Position numbers and translations under genes: made by a program. From assembly GCA_002308515.1 (NCBI GenBank), contig DBVN01000060.1, positions 10,722 to 27,896 of the forward strand: a DNA stretch of 17,175 bases, given 5' to 3'. The notes beneath the pieces were generated by a model, which was not told where the DNA came from, searched no databases, and saw nothing but the letters and a program-made list of their open reading frames with translations. Origin of the DNA: Verrucomicrobia bacterium UBA1263 (GTDB lineage: Bacteria; Verrucomicrobiota; Verrucomicrobiia; Limisphaerales; UBA1412). Positions 8,051-16,351 of the stretch are shown here, in pieces; the stretch's first letter is position 1; each line of letters starts with the position of its first letter.

Positions 8051-8228
8051 AGAATTCCGAGAGAAACTTTGCAAAGGATTGGATCTGGCACATAAAAACA
8101 TGTTGAAAGAGAAATCCTTGCACAATCAAAAAGTGGTGATTTATTCTGATGGAAAAATCAAAACGCTTTCCGCTCGTTATCTTTATCGAAAACTGTACGG
8201 TAAAAAAGCCTCTTCCTCCAAACCGTAG
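8019..8228 (+). CDS. 69-residue partner of the zeta-like protein, candidate antitoxin
   Basis: A short gene that overlaps the end of the zeta-like gene by 32 bases, with a good ribosome binding site (AAAAGGA ending nine bases before the ATG). The first half is probably helical (LSEAEIREFREKLCKGLDLA, residues 5-24). It is followed by HNQKVVIYSDGKIKTLSARY at 35-54, resembling a strand-turn-strand, and a basic tail. The small size, tight overlap and matching AT-rich codon use suggest a two-gene module. In many such modules the small antitoxin gene comes first; here it is second. I know no specific family for it, so the antitoxin role is inferred from context only. Confidence 0.7.
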   Translation: MFRTLSEAEIREFREKLCKGLDLAHKNMLKEKSLHNQKVVIYSDGKIKTLSARYLYRKLYGKKASSSKP

Positions 8229-8249
8229 TCTCTACAAAGCCAAATATCT

Positions 8250-8281
8250 GACTCTGTGTACCTCCGTGTCCATCCGTGGTT
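8250..8281. repeat. Short 10-base-periodic intergenic repeat
   Basis: The segment reads as three imperfect 10-base units: gactctgtgt, acctccgtgt and ccatccgtgg. It lies between the convergent ends of the small partner gene and exoD. Its reverse complement has the form of the 'accacggaggacacggag' sequences that I recall as scattered intergenic repeats in many environmental bacterial genomes. The periodicity is visible in the sequence; the wider spread is from memory. Confidence 0.6.
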
Positions 8282-8291
8282 CTATGAAAAA

Positions 8292-8942
8292 CTAAAACCA
8301 GTCGGATAAATACTCCAACAGTTTGTCTCCCAAAAAGATAAACATCCCGATCCAGACTACCGAAAGAAGAGAAAAGAAATATCCCAGCCAGACCATGATG
8401 CCGTCCCGCTCCATCAGCGCGGCCGTGGTAAAGACCAGCGCGAACGCGGGAAAAGTATTGGATGCCGGAAGCGGTATCGGCAGTGCCAGCAGAAACGCCA
8501 GGAAAGCGATCAGAAACCAGTGGAAAGTCTGGATCCCCGGCAGGAGCAGCCACCAGGAAAAACGGGGCTTGAATCCGCCTTCGATGAAGCGAAGTATTCG
8601 GGAGGTACTTTCGATGATCTTGAAAAACTTCTCCTTCGGGATAGGACGATCCCCCAGCCATGCCGGAAGACCTTTCCTTTTTCCTCCCATCTGTGTCCAG
8701 GCCAGGTAGATGATCGCGGCACCGAAAGGAGTGCTCATCCCCGGCAGCAGCGGCACCATAAAGGGCAGAGCCAGAAGGATCACCGTCAGAAAAATCCCCT
8801 GTCCAGCCGTGTTGTTCAGTAAGTAATTGACAGTCAGCGGATGATCCTCCCCCTCTGTACGCAAAAGTCCCCGCAGGGTTTCAGAAAGTTTGGGAGGCGG
8901 CTGCGGACGGCTTTTTTTCTCCTTGTTCCGCGCCGGGTTCAT
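8292..8942 (-). CDS. exoD: ExoD-family integral membrane protein
   Basis: The product has 216 residues and about four to five membrane segments. It matches the ExoD family, named for a Rhizobium protein affecting exopolysaccharide production and alkaline tolerance; the biochemical role is still unclear. The N-terminal 30 residues are basic and proline-rich. Family signatures are GQGIFLTVILLALPFMVPLLPG (read from about residue 48) and STPFG just after it, then LALPIPLPASNTFPAFALV and LMERDGIMVWLGYF in the C-terminal half. The start ATG overlaps the terC stop in an ATGA arrangement (8942-8939), so it is translated from the same message. It is the last gene of the yajC-secDF-terC-exoD run. Confidence 0.85.
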   Translation of the reverse strand: MNPARNKEKKSRPQPPPKLSETLRGLLRTEGEDHPLTVNYLLNNTAGQGIFLTVILLALPFMVPLLPGMSTPFGAAIIYLAWTQMGGKRKGLPAWLGDRPIPKEKFFKIIESTSRILRFIEGGFKPRFSWWLLLPGIQTFHWFLIAFLAFLLALPIPLPASNTFPAFALVFTTAALMERDGIMVWLGYFFSLLSVVWIGMFIFLGDKLLEYLSDWF

Positions 8943-9898
8943 GAGGCTTTTTTATTCTGAGCCAGCCGTCCCCAGAGAGAGGCGGCCATGGAAAGTGCCA
9001 GGATCGCGGCCACGATCCCCAGGGAAAGCCCCGTCCCGATCGGGAACCATTCGGCGATCAGCATCTTGACACCGATAAAGACCAGCACCACGGAAAGCCC
9101 GACCTTTAAATAGCGGAAGTAATCCACCGCTCCGGCCAGAGCAAAGTACATGGAACGCAAGCCCAGTATCGCGAAGACATTCGAGGTGAAAATGATGAAC
9201 TTTTTCTGAGTGATGCCGAACACAGCGGGGATACTGTCCAGAGCAAAGATCAGATCCGTGGTCTCCACTACCACCAGCACCATCGCCAAAGGGGTCAGCA
9301 TCCGTTTTCCCGCCTCGACGATCATGAATTTCTCACCATGCAGCCGCGAAGTCACAGGATAGATTTTGCGCACCAGCCGCAGGACCACATTCTTTTCCGG
9401 GTCAACATTATCATCATCCTTGGAGAAAACGATCTTGAGACCGCTGTAAACCAGAAACACACCAAAAATCATCAGCACCCAGTGGAACCGCTCCACCAGA
9501 GACGCTCCGGCGAAGATCATCGCGCCGCGCAGCACCAGCGCGCCCAGTATTCCCCAGAACAGCACCTCATGCTGGTACATTCGCGGGATGCGAAAATAAC
9601 TGAAGATCAGAGCGATCACGAAAACATTATCCATCGAGAGAGAGAGCTCGATGATATACCCGGCCAGAAATTCCTGACCTTCCTCCGCGCCGCGCCAGTG
9701 CCATACCCCTGCCGCGAACAGGAGCGAAAGTGTGACCCAGAGACCGGTCCACGCCGCGGCTTCCTTCAGGCTGACCACACGGGCATGCTTGTGGAACAGC
9801 CCCAGATCCAAGGCCAGAAAGAACAGGACACAAATAATGAAACCGACCCAATGCTGCCATTGGATATCTACAAAGGCTAACATTGAGCCGGTTACCAT
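8939..9898 (-). CDS. terC: TerC/Alx-family integral membrane metal-homeostasis protein
   Basis: This 319-residue protein has the two TerC signature blocks with membrane-embedded acidic residues: ELSLSMDNVFV at 84-94 and ETTDLIFALDSIPAVFG at 212-228. It has about eight or nine membrane segments and a charged loop (KDDDNVDPEKN, 160-170). TerC proteins are linked to tellurite resistance, and relatives such as Alx and the Bacillus YceF/YkoY proteins to manganese export. Work in Bacillus connects them to metal loading of proteins leaving through Sec. The gene starts 20 bases after secDF, so it is very probably in the same operon, and there is no room for the manganese riboswitch often found before terC genes. 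The start is uncertain: Met1 or Met6, neither with a clear Shine-Dalgarno. Confidence 0.92.
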   Translation of the reverse strand: MVTGSMLAFVDIQWQHWVGFIICVLFFLALDLGLFHKHARVVSLKEAAAWTGLWVTLSLLFAAGVWHWRGAEEGQEFLAGYIIELSLSMDNVFVIALIFSYFRIPRMYQHEVLFWGILGALVLRGAMIFAGASLVERFHWVLMIFGVFLVYSGLKIVFSKDDDNVDPEKNVVLRLVRKIYPVTSRLHGEKFMIVEAGKRMLTPLAMVLVVVETTDLIFALDSIPAVFGITQKKFIIFTSNVFAILGLRSMYFALAGAVDYFRYLKVGLSVVLVFIGVKMLIAEWFPIGTGLSLGIVAAILALSMAASLWGRLAQNKKAS

Positions 9899-9918
9899 AC
9901 TTGACTCAAATAAGAGAA

Positions 9919-12435
9919 TTACTTCTCTGTCTTAGGTTCCTGATAAATAGTGGGATCGACCGCGACCGCCACATCAGAGCTTCCCAGTTTCGGCTTGCGG
10001 CCTTTGGTGATCCACAGCACCACGGAACTGGAGATGAACAGGGATGACCATGTACCCACGATCACACCCACCGCGAACACAAAGGCGAAGTCATTGATGA
10101 CTGAACCGCCGAAGATGTACAGAGCCGCGACCGCCAGCAACACCGTCACAGATGTGATGATGGTACGAGCCAGCGTCTGATTGATAGCGCGGTTGAAGAT
10201 CTCGCGGAAAGTACCGCTGGCACCCATGCGGATGTCTTCACGAACACGGTCAAAGATAACGATCGTATCATTGATAGAGAAACCGATGATCGTCAACAAC
10301 GCCGCGATGATCGGAGCGTTGAACTGACGGCCCGTCATCACAAAGACAGCGATCGCCATCAGAATATCGTGCAGCAGCGCGACCACTGAACCCACAGCGA
10401 AGGAGAATTCATAGCGCAGAGCCACATAGAACAAAATGACCAGCATCGCCAGCAAGAGCGACTTGATAGCGCCCACCGTGATCTCAGAGCCCACAGAGGC
10501 ACCGATGCGGTCCAGAGACAGACGGGTGAACTTGGCTTCCGGATAGGTTTCCGTCAGCAGTTTTTCCACATCTTCACCCTGACCTTCGGGAACGACCACG
10601 CTCAGGGTCTCTTTACCGCCGGAAAGCGGCATCTGATAACCCACGCGGTTTTCACCCGGCAGAGGCTCCACGGTCGCGCGCAGTTTCTCCAGAGGTACCT
10701 TTTGCTCAAAAGCCAGCATCAGGGAATCACCACCCTTGAAGTCCACACCCAAGGCATCACTGCCGCGATAGATGGTGTAACCGAGACCGGCAATGATCAC
10801 CACCGAGGAGATCACGATGGCTTTGGTTGCCCAGCCCATGAAATCGAAATTGGTCTCACCAATGATCTTGAGCATACCCAGTTTCTTCTTGCCGCCGCGG
10901 AGAGCGTAGTCGAAGACCAGGCGTGTCACCACCAGAGCGGTGTACATGGAGGTCGCGATACCGATGGACAGTGTCACACCGAAGCCGCGAACCGGACCTG
11001 TACCCATGATGATCATGATGATGCCAGCGAACAAAGTCGTGATGTTACCATCGAAAATCACACCGAACGCACGGTCATAACCGGAGGAGACCGCCGAGCG
11101 CAGAGACTTGCCCTTGGCCAGCTCTTCACGGATACGTTCGTAAATCAGCACGTTGGCGTCAACGGCCATACCGACCGTCAGCACGATACCGGCAATACCG
11201 GGGATCGTCAGCGTGGAACCGATCAGACACATCACACCCAGCAGGATTACCAGGTTCAGGATCATGGCGATATTGGCCACCAGACCGGCGAACATATAAT
11301 AACAAAGCATGAACAGCGAAACCAGCACGGCACTGATGATACAGGCCACGATACCGCTGCGGACAGAGTCAGCACCCAGGGAAGGATCCACACGGCGCTC
11401 TTCCAAAATCTTCACAGGAGTTTCCAGAGGATTCTCCAGCACGTTGGCCAGTTCGATACCCTCTTCGATCGTGAAGTTACCGGTAATCTCACCCGAACCG
11501 CTGGGGATCTCACCATTGATGCGCGGGGCGCTGGTCAGTTCACCGTCCAGCACGATACCGAGCAGCTGACCCACGTTCTCACGAGTCACTTTGGCAAATT
11601 TCACCGCGCCTTCGGAATCCAGTGTAAAGCTGATGGCCACACTGTTATCCACCGGGTTGCGGTGGACCATGGCCTGCTGGATGTATTTACCGGTCAAACC
11701 TTCTTCGGGTTTCTTCTTGACCAGATAGCGGCGGGATTCCTGCTGAGAGTCGCCTTTGCGCTTGCTCTTCAGGGTCTCGGTCAAAATCTCATAACCAGGC
11801 TCGATGTAATCCTGGGCCAGCAGTTCATCGCTCTGCGGATGCACCATGCGGAACTCCAGGAACGCGGCGCGTTCGATCTGGCGGCGGGCGGCTTCGTTTT
11901 CAGCCTCAGTCAGACCCGGCAGCGCGATCGTGATGCGGTCGGTGCCGTTGGGAGTGATCTCCGGCTCGGCTACCCCCATGCTGTCCACACGCTTACGGAG
12001 AATCTCGACCGCCTTGTCCAGAGCGCTGGAGCGCTGGTCATCTTCCAGGCGGCTGGACTCCATTCCCACGAGGAAGGAGGTACCACCCTTGATGTCCAAG
12101 CCCAGACGGACTCTGCCGGCGATCTTCCGCTGCAGGCGGTTCAACACCGCTACCGTCGGATTATCCTCTTCGGAAACGTCACCCAGCTGAGGGAAGTATT
12201 TGGCGATGTCGTTGGTGCCGGTGGCCTCAAAGAGAGCCTGATAAGCATCCATGCCATCCTTGGTGATCTTCTCCTGCGCCGTCTTGGCTATTTCCTCAAA
12301 CTCGGCGTCTTTATTTTCTGCGCGGTTTTGAAACGCCTCCATCAGATCCCCACTGCGCATTGGGAACATGGAATACAACGCCCACACTACAATAAAAATA
12401 AGTGCAACCGTCCTGCCTGTTAATTTTCTTTGCAT
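9919..12435 (-). CDS. secDF: Fused SecD-SecF protein translocase subunit
   Basis: SecDF uses the proton gradient to help pull proteins out of the SecYEG channel on the periplasmic side. All 838 residues read as one fused chain. SecD half: transmembrane segment at about 9-25, RLGLDIKGGTSFLV at 110-123, the periplasmic P1 region to about 355, then six membrane segments with GMAVDANVLIYERIREE at 422-438. SecF half: begins near TNFDFMGW (528-535), with GVDFKGGDS at 563-571 and GFSINDTIVIFDRVRE at 718-733. The conserved Asp in each half (426 and 723) matches the proton-relay positions known from Thermus SecDF. A helical acidic insert (31-75) follows the first membrane segment. The sequence before the ATG is AT-rich with no Shine-Dalgarno; yajC ends 42 bases upstream. 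Confidence 0.97.
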   Translation of the reverse strand: MQRKLTGRTVALIFIVVWALYSMFPMRSGDLMEAFQNRAENKDAEFEEIAKTAQEKITKDGMDAYQALFEATGTNDIAKYFPQLGDVSEEDNPTVAVLNRLQRKIAGRVRLGLDIKGGTSFLVGMESSRLEDDQRSSALDKAVEILRKRVDSMGVAEPEITPNGTDRITIALPGLTEAENEAARRQIERAAFLEFRMVHPQSDELLAQDYIEPGYEILTETLKSKRKGDSQQESRRYLVKKKPEEGLTGKYIQQAMVHRNPVDNSVAISFTLDSEGAVKFAKVTRENVGQLLGIVLDGELTSAPRINGEIPSGSGEITGNFTIEEGIELANVLENPLETPVKILEERRVDPSLGADSVRSGIVACIISAVLVSLFMLCYYMFAGLVANIAMILNLVILLGVMCLIGSTLTIPGIAGIVLTVGMAVDANVLIYERIREELAKGKSLRSAVSSGYDRAFGVIFDGNITTLFAGIIMIIMGTGPVRGFGVTLSIGIATSMYTALVVTRLVFDYALRGGKKKLGMLKIIGETNFDFMGWATKAIVISSVVIIAGLGYTIYRGSDALGVDFKGGDSLMLAFEQKVPLEKLRATVEPLPGENRVGYQMPLSGGKETLSVVVPEGQGEDVEKLLTETYPEAKFTRLSLDRIGASVGSEITVGAIKSLLLAMLVILFYVALRYEFSFAVGSVVALLHDILMAIAVFVMTGRQFNAPIIAALLTIIGFSINDTIVIFDRVREDIRMGASGTFREIFNRAINQTLARTIITSVTVLLAVAALYIFGGSVINDFAFVFAVGVIVGTWSSLFISSSVVLWITKGRKPKLGSSDVAVAVDPTIYQEPKTEK

Positions 12436-12477
12436 ATTTATTCTATTATTCTAAAAAATCTGTTTGAGATCAGCGTC

Positions 12478-12828
12478 CTATTTGGAACCATCCACACTCT
12501 GACCTTTCTCAATAATGTCTGCCACAGAAGCTTGCGTCACTTCTAACTTGGAATCGCCGGAGCGGATCGCCAGAGTCTTGTCCTTGACAGAGATCACGAT
12601 AGCCACGATCCCCGCGTTCGTCACGATGCGGTCGCCGGCTTTGATCGTCTTCAACATTGCCGCGTGTTCCTTGGCTTTTTTCTGCTGTGGTCTGAATAAG
12701 AACAACCACATGAACAAGATAAAGAAAGCCATCATACCCAGCATCTGAAGGAGCTGGGCCTTTTCATTCGGGGCTTGCCCCGCCTGCGGAGCAGCCATTG
12801 CCAATAAATTTAATAAGTTATATCCCAT
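12478..12828 (-). CDS. yajC: YajC, Sec translocase accessory subunit
   Basis: A 116-residue single-span membrane protein: helix at about 29-46 (MLGMMAFFILFMWLFLF), the family signature FRPQQKKAKEH at 45-55, then a small cytoplasmic domain (IKAGDRIVTNAGIVAIVISV, read from 62). YajC associates with SecDF in the inner membrane, and the gene order yajC-secDF is the common one, which supports both calls. The N-terminal extension with AAPQAGQAPNEK is typical. The start at 12828 has only a weak AGG two bases away; Met11 is an alternative. Confidence 0.95.
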   Translation of the reverse strand: MGYNLLNLLAMAAPQAGQAPNEKAQLLQMLGMMAFFILFMWLFLFRPQQKKAKEHAAMLKTIKAGDRIVTNAGIVAIVISVKDKTLAIRSGDSKLEVTQASVADIIEKGQSVDGSK

Positions 12829-12841
12829 AACCTAGCGGGCT

Positions 12842-12871
12842 ATTAAAACCAGAAAAAGCCTTTCGTTGCAA
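12842..12871 (-). promoter_or_regulatory. Possible sigma-70 promoter of yajC-secDF-terC-exoD
   Basis: On the minus strand TTGCAA (12871-12866) and TTTAAT (12847-12842) are separated by 18 bases and lie between the sdh terminator and yajC. The -10 matches consensus at five of six positions, the -35 at four. Transcription would start only about seven bases before the yajC ATG, which would agree with the missing Shine-Dalgarno. It is a pattern match only. Confidence 0.3.
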
Positions 12872-12888
12872 GACTAAAATCAAATAAC

Positions 12889-12926
12889 GAGATACACACT
12901 CCGGAACAGACCGGAATGTGTATCTC
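12889..12926 (-). terminator. Terminator hairpin of the sdhCAB operon
   Basis: Read on the minus strand, GAGATACACATTCCGG pairs with CCGGAGTGTGTATCTC across a six-base loop: 16 pairs, one of them a U-G wobble. On the plus strand the same position is a C-A mismatch, so the structure is best in the sdh direction. GTTATTTGATTTT follows. A second small hairpin (cagtct/agactg, 12933-12951) sits between it and the sdhB stop. Confidence 0.8.
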
Positions 12927-12956
12927 ATTTATCAGTCTTTCAGACAGACTGTGTTA

Positions 12957-13724
12957 TTAGCGATCACATTCACCTTTGGCAACCGCCACCGCGTAATCAC
13001 GGTTCAGGCGGGCAATAAATGAAGCACTGACTCTCTTCGGGCAAACCGATTCGCAAGCATACGTGTTGGTACAGTTGCCGAATCCTTCTTTGTCCATCTG
13101 AGAGATCATCTTCCACACACGTTTGTCACGTTCGGGCTGGCCTTGCGGCAGCAGTCCCAGGTGACCCACCTTGGCGGAGACGAACAGCATCGCGGAGGCA
13201 TTCTTACAAGCCGCCACGCACGCACCGCAGCCGATGCAGGCCGCCGCGTCCATAGCCTCGTCCGAAGCCTTCTTGGAGATCGGTAAAGCGTTCGCGGCCG
13301 GAGCGTTACCCGTGCTGACCGAGATGTAACCGCCGGCCTGGATGATACGATCCAGAGCGGAACGGTTCGTGATCAGGTCCTTCAGCACCGGGAACGGACG
13401 GGCGCGCCAGGGCTCGATAGCGATGGTGTCGCCGTCTTTGAAATGGCGCATGTGGAGCTGGCAGACCGTGGTTCCGCGCTGCGGACCGTGCGGCACGCCG
13501 TCGATCACCATGGAACAGGTACCACAGATACCTTCACGGCAATCCGAGTCAAAAGCAATGGGATCCTGGCCCTTCTGGATCAGGTCTTCATTGACGACAT
13601 CCAGCATTTCGAGGAAGGACATATCCGGCGAGACTTTTTTCGCCTGGTAAGTCTCCATTTTACCATTGGAGGCTTGATCCTTCTGTCTCCAAACCTTTAA
13701 GGTCAAATTCATATCTTTGCTCAT
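12957..13724 (-). CDS. sdhB: Succinate dehydrogenase/fumarate reductase iron-sulfur subunit
   Basis: The 255-residue subunit passes electrons from the flavoprotein to the membrane quinone site. The [2Fe-2S] cysteines are 62, 67, 70 and 88 (CREGICGTC...VC). The [4Fe-4S] and [3Fe-4S] ligands come from CIGCGACVAAC at 163-173 and from CTNTYACESVCP at 218-229. All cluster cysteines are present, and the sequence style is that of the type B enzymes of Bacteroidetes and related phyla. The ATG overlaps the sdhA stop by one base (TAATG), and AAAGGAG sits about ten bases upstream, so the two are translated together. A second ATG (Met5) follows closely. The operon ends just after this gene. Confidence 0.97.
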   Translation of the reverse strand: MSKDMNLTLKVWRQKDQASNGKMETYQAKKVSPDMSFLEMLDVVNEDLIQKGQDPIAFDSDCREGICGTCSMVIDGVPHGPQRGTTVCQLHMRHFKDGDTIAIEPWRARPFPVLKDLITNRSALDRIIQAGGYISVSTGNAPAANALPISKKASDEAMDAAACIGCGACVAACKNASAMLFVSAKVGHLGLLPQGQPERDKRVWKMISQMDKEGFGNCTNTYACESVCPKRVSASFIARLNRDYAVAVAKGECDR

Positions 13725-15637
13725 TATTTATAGCTCCTTTGGCTCATAGTTACCACTTCGTACTTCAGAGGTTCCACATTGCGGACCGGTTCCTTGCCTT
13801 CGCCGGTGTATTCCCACACGGCCACATGGGCAAAATTCTCGTCATCGCGTTTGGCCTCATTATCTTCCGTCTGATATTCCACACGGAAGTGACCGCCGCA
13901 GGATTCTCTGCGTTCCAGAGCGTCCTTACAGAGCAGCTCGGCAAATTCCATATAGTCGGAAATGCGGTTGGCCAGCTCCAGCGTCTGGTTCAGTTCATTC
14001 TCAGCACCAACGACTTTGAGGTTCTTCCAGAACTCGTCGCGGATGACCGCGATCTTCTTCAGAGCCGTCTTCAGGCTTTCCTCGCTGCGGGCCATGCCGC
14101 AGTTGTCCCACAGCAGTTTGCCCAGCTCACGGTGGAAGGAGGTCGGAGTACGGCTACCGTTGATGGAGAGCAGCTTCTTGATACGATCGGATGCCGTCTT
14201 CTCTGCTTCCTTGAACTCTTCGGAATCGGTACTCGGAACGAACTTCTTGGAGGAGCCGAAGTAATTGGCGATCGTATAAGGCAGCACAAAGTAACCATCG
14301 GACAAGCCCTGCATCAACGCGCTCGCGCCCAAGCGGTTCGCGCCGTGATCAGAGAAGTTGGCCTCACCCAGTACAAAGAGACCGGGGATCGTGCTCATCA
14401 AATTATAATCGACCCACAAACCGCCCATCGTATAGTGGACAGCCGGGAAGATGCGCATCGGGGATTCATAAGCGTCTTCACCCGTGATGCGTTCATACAT
14501 TTCAAAGAGGTTGCCGTAGCGTTCTTCGATAGCTTTGCGGCCCAGACGGCCGATCGCCTCGGAGAAGTCCAGATACACACCCAGACCGGTCGGGCCCACA
14601 CCGCGTCCCGCGTCGCACACCAGCTTGGCCGCGCGAGAAGTCACATCGCGGGGAGCCAGGTTGCCGAAAGAGGGATAACGGGTCTCCAGATAGTAATCAC
14701 GATCACTCTCAGGGATCTGAGTCGGAGGACGTTTGTCGCCCTTGTTCTTAGGCACCCACACACGGCCGTCATTACGCAGTGACTCGGACATCAGAGTCAG
14801 TTTGCTCTGGTGATCACCGCTGACCGGGATACAGGTCGGATGGATCTGCGTATAGCAGGGATTCGCGAATCCCGCGCCGCGTTTGTAGGAACGCCAGGCG
14901 GCCATACAGTTACATCCGCGGGCATTGGTGCTCAGGAAGAACGTATTGCCGTAACCGCCGGTAGCCAGCACCACCGCGTCGGCCGCGTAGGAGCTGATCT
15001 TGCCGGTGACCATATCGCGCACCACGATGCCCTTGGCCTCGCCCTTGACGACGACCAGATCCAGCATCTCTGTGCGGCTGAAAATCTTGACTTTACCAGC
15101 GGCCACCTGACGGCTCAGAGCCTGATAGGCACCCAGCAGCAGCTGCTGACCGGTCTGGCCTCTGGCATAGAAGGTACGGGAAACCTGCGCGCCGCCGAAA
15201 GAGCGGTTCGTCAGCAGTCCACCGTATTCACGGGCAAACGGGACACCCTGCGCCACACACTGGTCAATGATGCAGTTGCTGACCTCGGCCAGACGATAAA
15301 CATTGGCCTCGCGGGCACGGAAGTCACCGCCCTTGATCGTATCATAAAACAGACGATAAACACTGTCACCGTCACTGGGATAGTTCTTAGCGGCATTGAT
15401 ACCGCCCTGAGCCGCGATACTGTGGGCGCGGCGCGCGCTGTCCTGATAACAGAAGCACGTCACATTATAGCCCAGCTCGCCCAGGGACGCCGCGGCGGAC
15501 GCACCGGCCAGACCGGTCCCTACCACGATCACGCTAAATTTACGCTTGTTAGCCGGATTGACCAGCTTGCAGTGTTCCTTATAGTGGCTCCACTTTGTCT
15601 CAAGGGGACCCGAAGGGATTTTTGCATCAAGTTTCAT
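13724..15637 (-). CDS. sdhA: Succinate dehydrogenase/fumarate reductase flavoprotein subunit
   Basis: This 637-residue subunit holds covalent FAD and the dicarboxylate site, interconverting succinate and fumarate on the cytoplasmic face. The dinucleotide-binding motif VGTGLAG is at 39-45. RRAHSIAAQGGINA at 69-82 contains His72, the expected FAD attachment residue. HPTC is at 266-269, APRDVTSR with the catalytic Arg330 at 328-335, and HYTMGG at 401-406. GEANFSDHGANRLGASALM at 424-442 is the type B form of the late FAD motif. GAGGAG lies about ten bases before the ATG. The start and length fit the family. Sequence cannot tell which direction the enzyme runs, but the type B form usually works with menaquinone. 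Confidence 0.97.
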   Translation of the reverse strand: MKLDAKIPSGPLETKWSHYKEHCKLVNPANKRKFSVIVVGTGLAGASAAASLGELGYNVTCFCYQDSARRAHSIAAQGGINAAKNYPSDGDSVYRLFYDTIKGGDFRAREANVYRLAEVSNCIIDQCVAQGVPFAREYGGLLTNRSFGGAQVSRTFYARGQTGQQLLLGAYQALSRQVAAGKVKIFSRTEMLDLVVVKGEAKGIVVRDMVTGKISSYAADAVVLATGGYGNTFFLSTNARGCNCMAAWRSYKRGAGFANPCYTQIHPTCIPVSGDHQSKLTLMSESLRNDGRVWVPKNKGDKRPPTQIPESDRDYYLETRYPSFGNLAPRDVTSRAAKLVCDAGRGVGPTGLGVYLDFSEAIGRLGRKAIEERYGNLFEMYERITGEDAYESPMRIFPAVHYTMGGLWVDYNLMSTIPGLFVLGEANFSDHGANRLGASALMQGLSDGYFVLPYTIANYFGSSKKFVPSTDSEEFKEAEKTASDRIKKLLSINGSRTPTSFHRELGKLLWDNCGMARSEESLKTALKKIAVIRDEFWKNLKVVGAENELNQTLELANRISDYMEFAELLCKDALERRESCGGHFRVEYQTEDNEAKRDDENFAHVAVWEYTGEGKEPVRNVEPLKYEVVTMSQRSYK

Positions 15638-15664
15638 TGTAAAATTCTCTCCTCTTTCTCTTAG

Positions 15665-16351
15665 TTATTTAAGAATCCCCAACATGCAAACGAGAGGAAT
15701 CAAACACATTCCAGCGAACAAGAACAGCACCGCAGCCTTGGTCACTATTTTAATATACAGCGCATAGGTCTTGTTTCTCAGACCCAGGGACTGGAAGATA
15801 CTCTCCAGACCATGCCACAGGTGCAGAGCCAGACAGCAGGTAGCTATCAGATAGCAGATACCCGCCACGGGATGACCGATACCCTTGATCACAATATGAT
15901 AGACATCAGCCACTTGTTTGTCGCCCAGCATCGTCGTCTGATTCACCACATCCGGGCGGGTCAGACCACAGGTCAGATCCACGATGTGCCAGATCACAAA
16001 GAAGAAGATCGCGACACCGCCGCAGACCATCATCTTGGAGGCAAAATCCGTGTACGGCTGCTTGTTGACGACATACTTGACCGGGCGCGCGGCACGGTTT
16101 TCCAGCCACAGGGACAGCGCCACCACGATGTGTACCAGCGCGATCGTACCCAGACCTAAACGATAACCCCACAGAATTGCGAAGTTCGAGTGCAGTAACA
16201 CCGCGTACTTATTGAGAGCGTCGGCCCCCAAGAAGATCTGCAGGTTACCCAATAAATGAACAAACACGAAAGCCGACATTGCCGCTCCCGTGAGTCCCAT
16301 GATATACTTCCTGCCCACTGAGGAGAGGAAAATAGCTTTTATGAGATTCAT
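15665..16351 (-). CDS. sdhC: Succinate dehydrogenase cytochrome b subunit (type B)
   Basis: This membrane anchor carries two haems b and the quinone sites, and lets the enzyme work without a separate SdhD. I choose the ATG at 16351 (228 residues), preceded by aagaaaagag; a TTG at 16375 would add eight residues lacking any family feature. The five membrane segments hold the histidines expected for haem ligands: His32 (FVHLLGN), His74, His122 (WHIVD) and His177 in ALHLWHG. NKQPYTDFASKMM (96-108) is a typical loop. The order sdhC-sdhA-sdhB with no sdhD, and 27 bases between sdhC and sdhA, mark the B-type operon. Confidence 0.94.
   Translation of the reverse strand: MNLIKAIFLSSVGRKYIMGLTGAAMSAFVFVHLLGNLQIFLGADALNKYAVLLHSNFAILWGYRLGLGTIALVHIVVALSLWLENRAARPVKYVVNKQPYTDFASKMMVCGGVAIFFFVIWHIVDLTCGLTRPDVVNQTTMLGDKQVADVYHIVIKGIGHPVAGICYLIATCCLALHLWHGLESIFQSLGLRNKTYALYIKIVTKAAVLFLFAGMCLIPLVCMLGILK

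Noticed and set aside
8250..8281. Possible CRISPR-like repeat
   Set aside because: The units are 10 bases, directly adjacent and degenerate, with no spacers and no cas genes nearby.
9899..9918. Manganese (yybP-ykoY) riboswitch before terC
   Set aside because: Only 20 bases lie between secDF and terC, far too short for the riboswitch.
10702..12423. 573-codon open frame on the plus strand, antisense to secDF
   Set aside because: Rich in His, Gln, Thr and Asp as expected from reversed membrane-protein codons; no family features. secDF is beyond doubt.
13739..14782. 347-codon plus-strand frame, with another at 14810-15664, antisense to sdhA
   Set aside because: Both are shadows of the strongly conserved sdhA gene.
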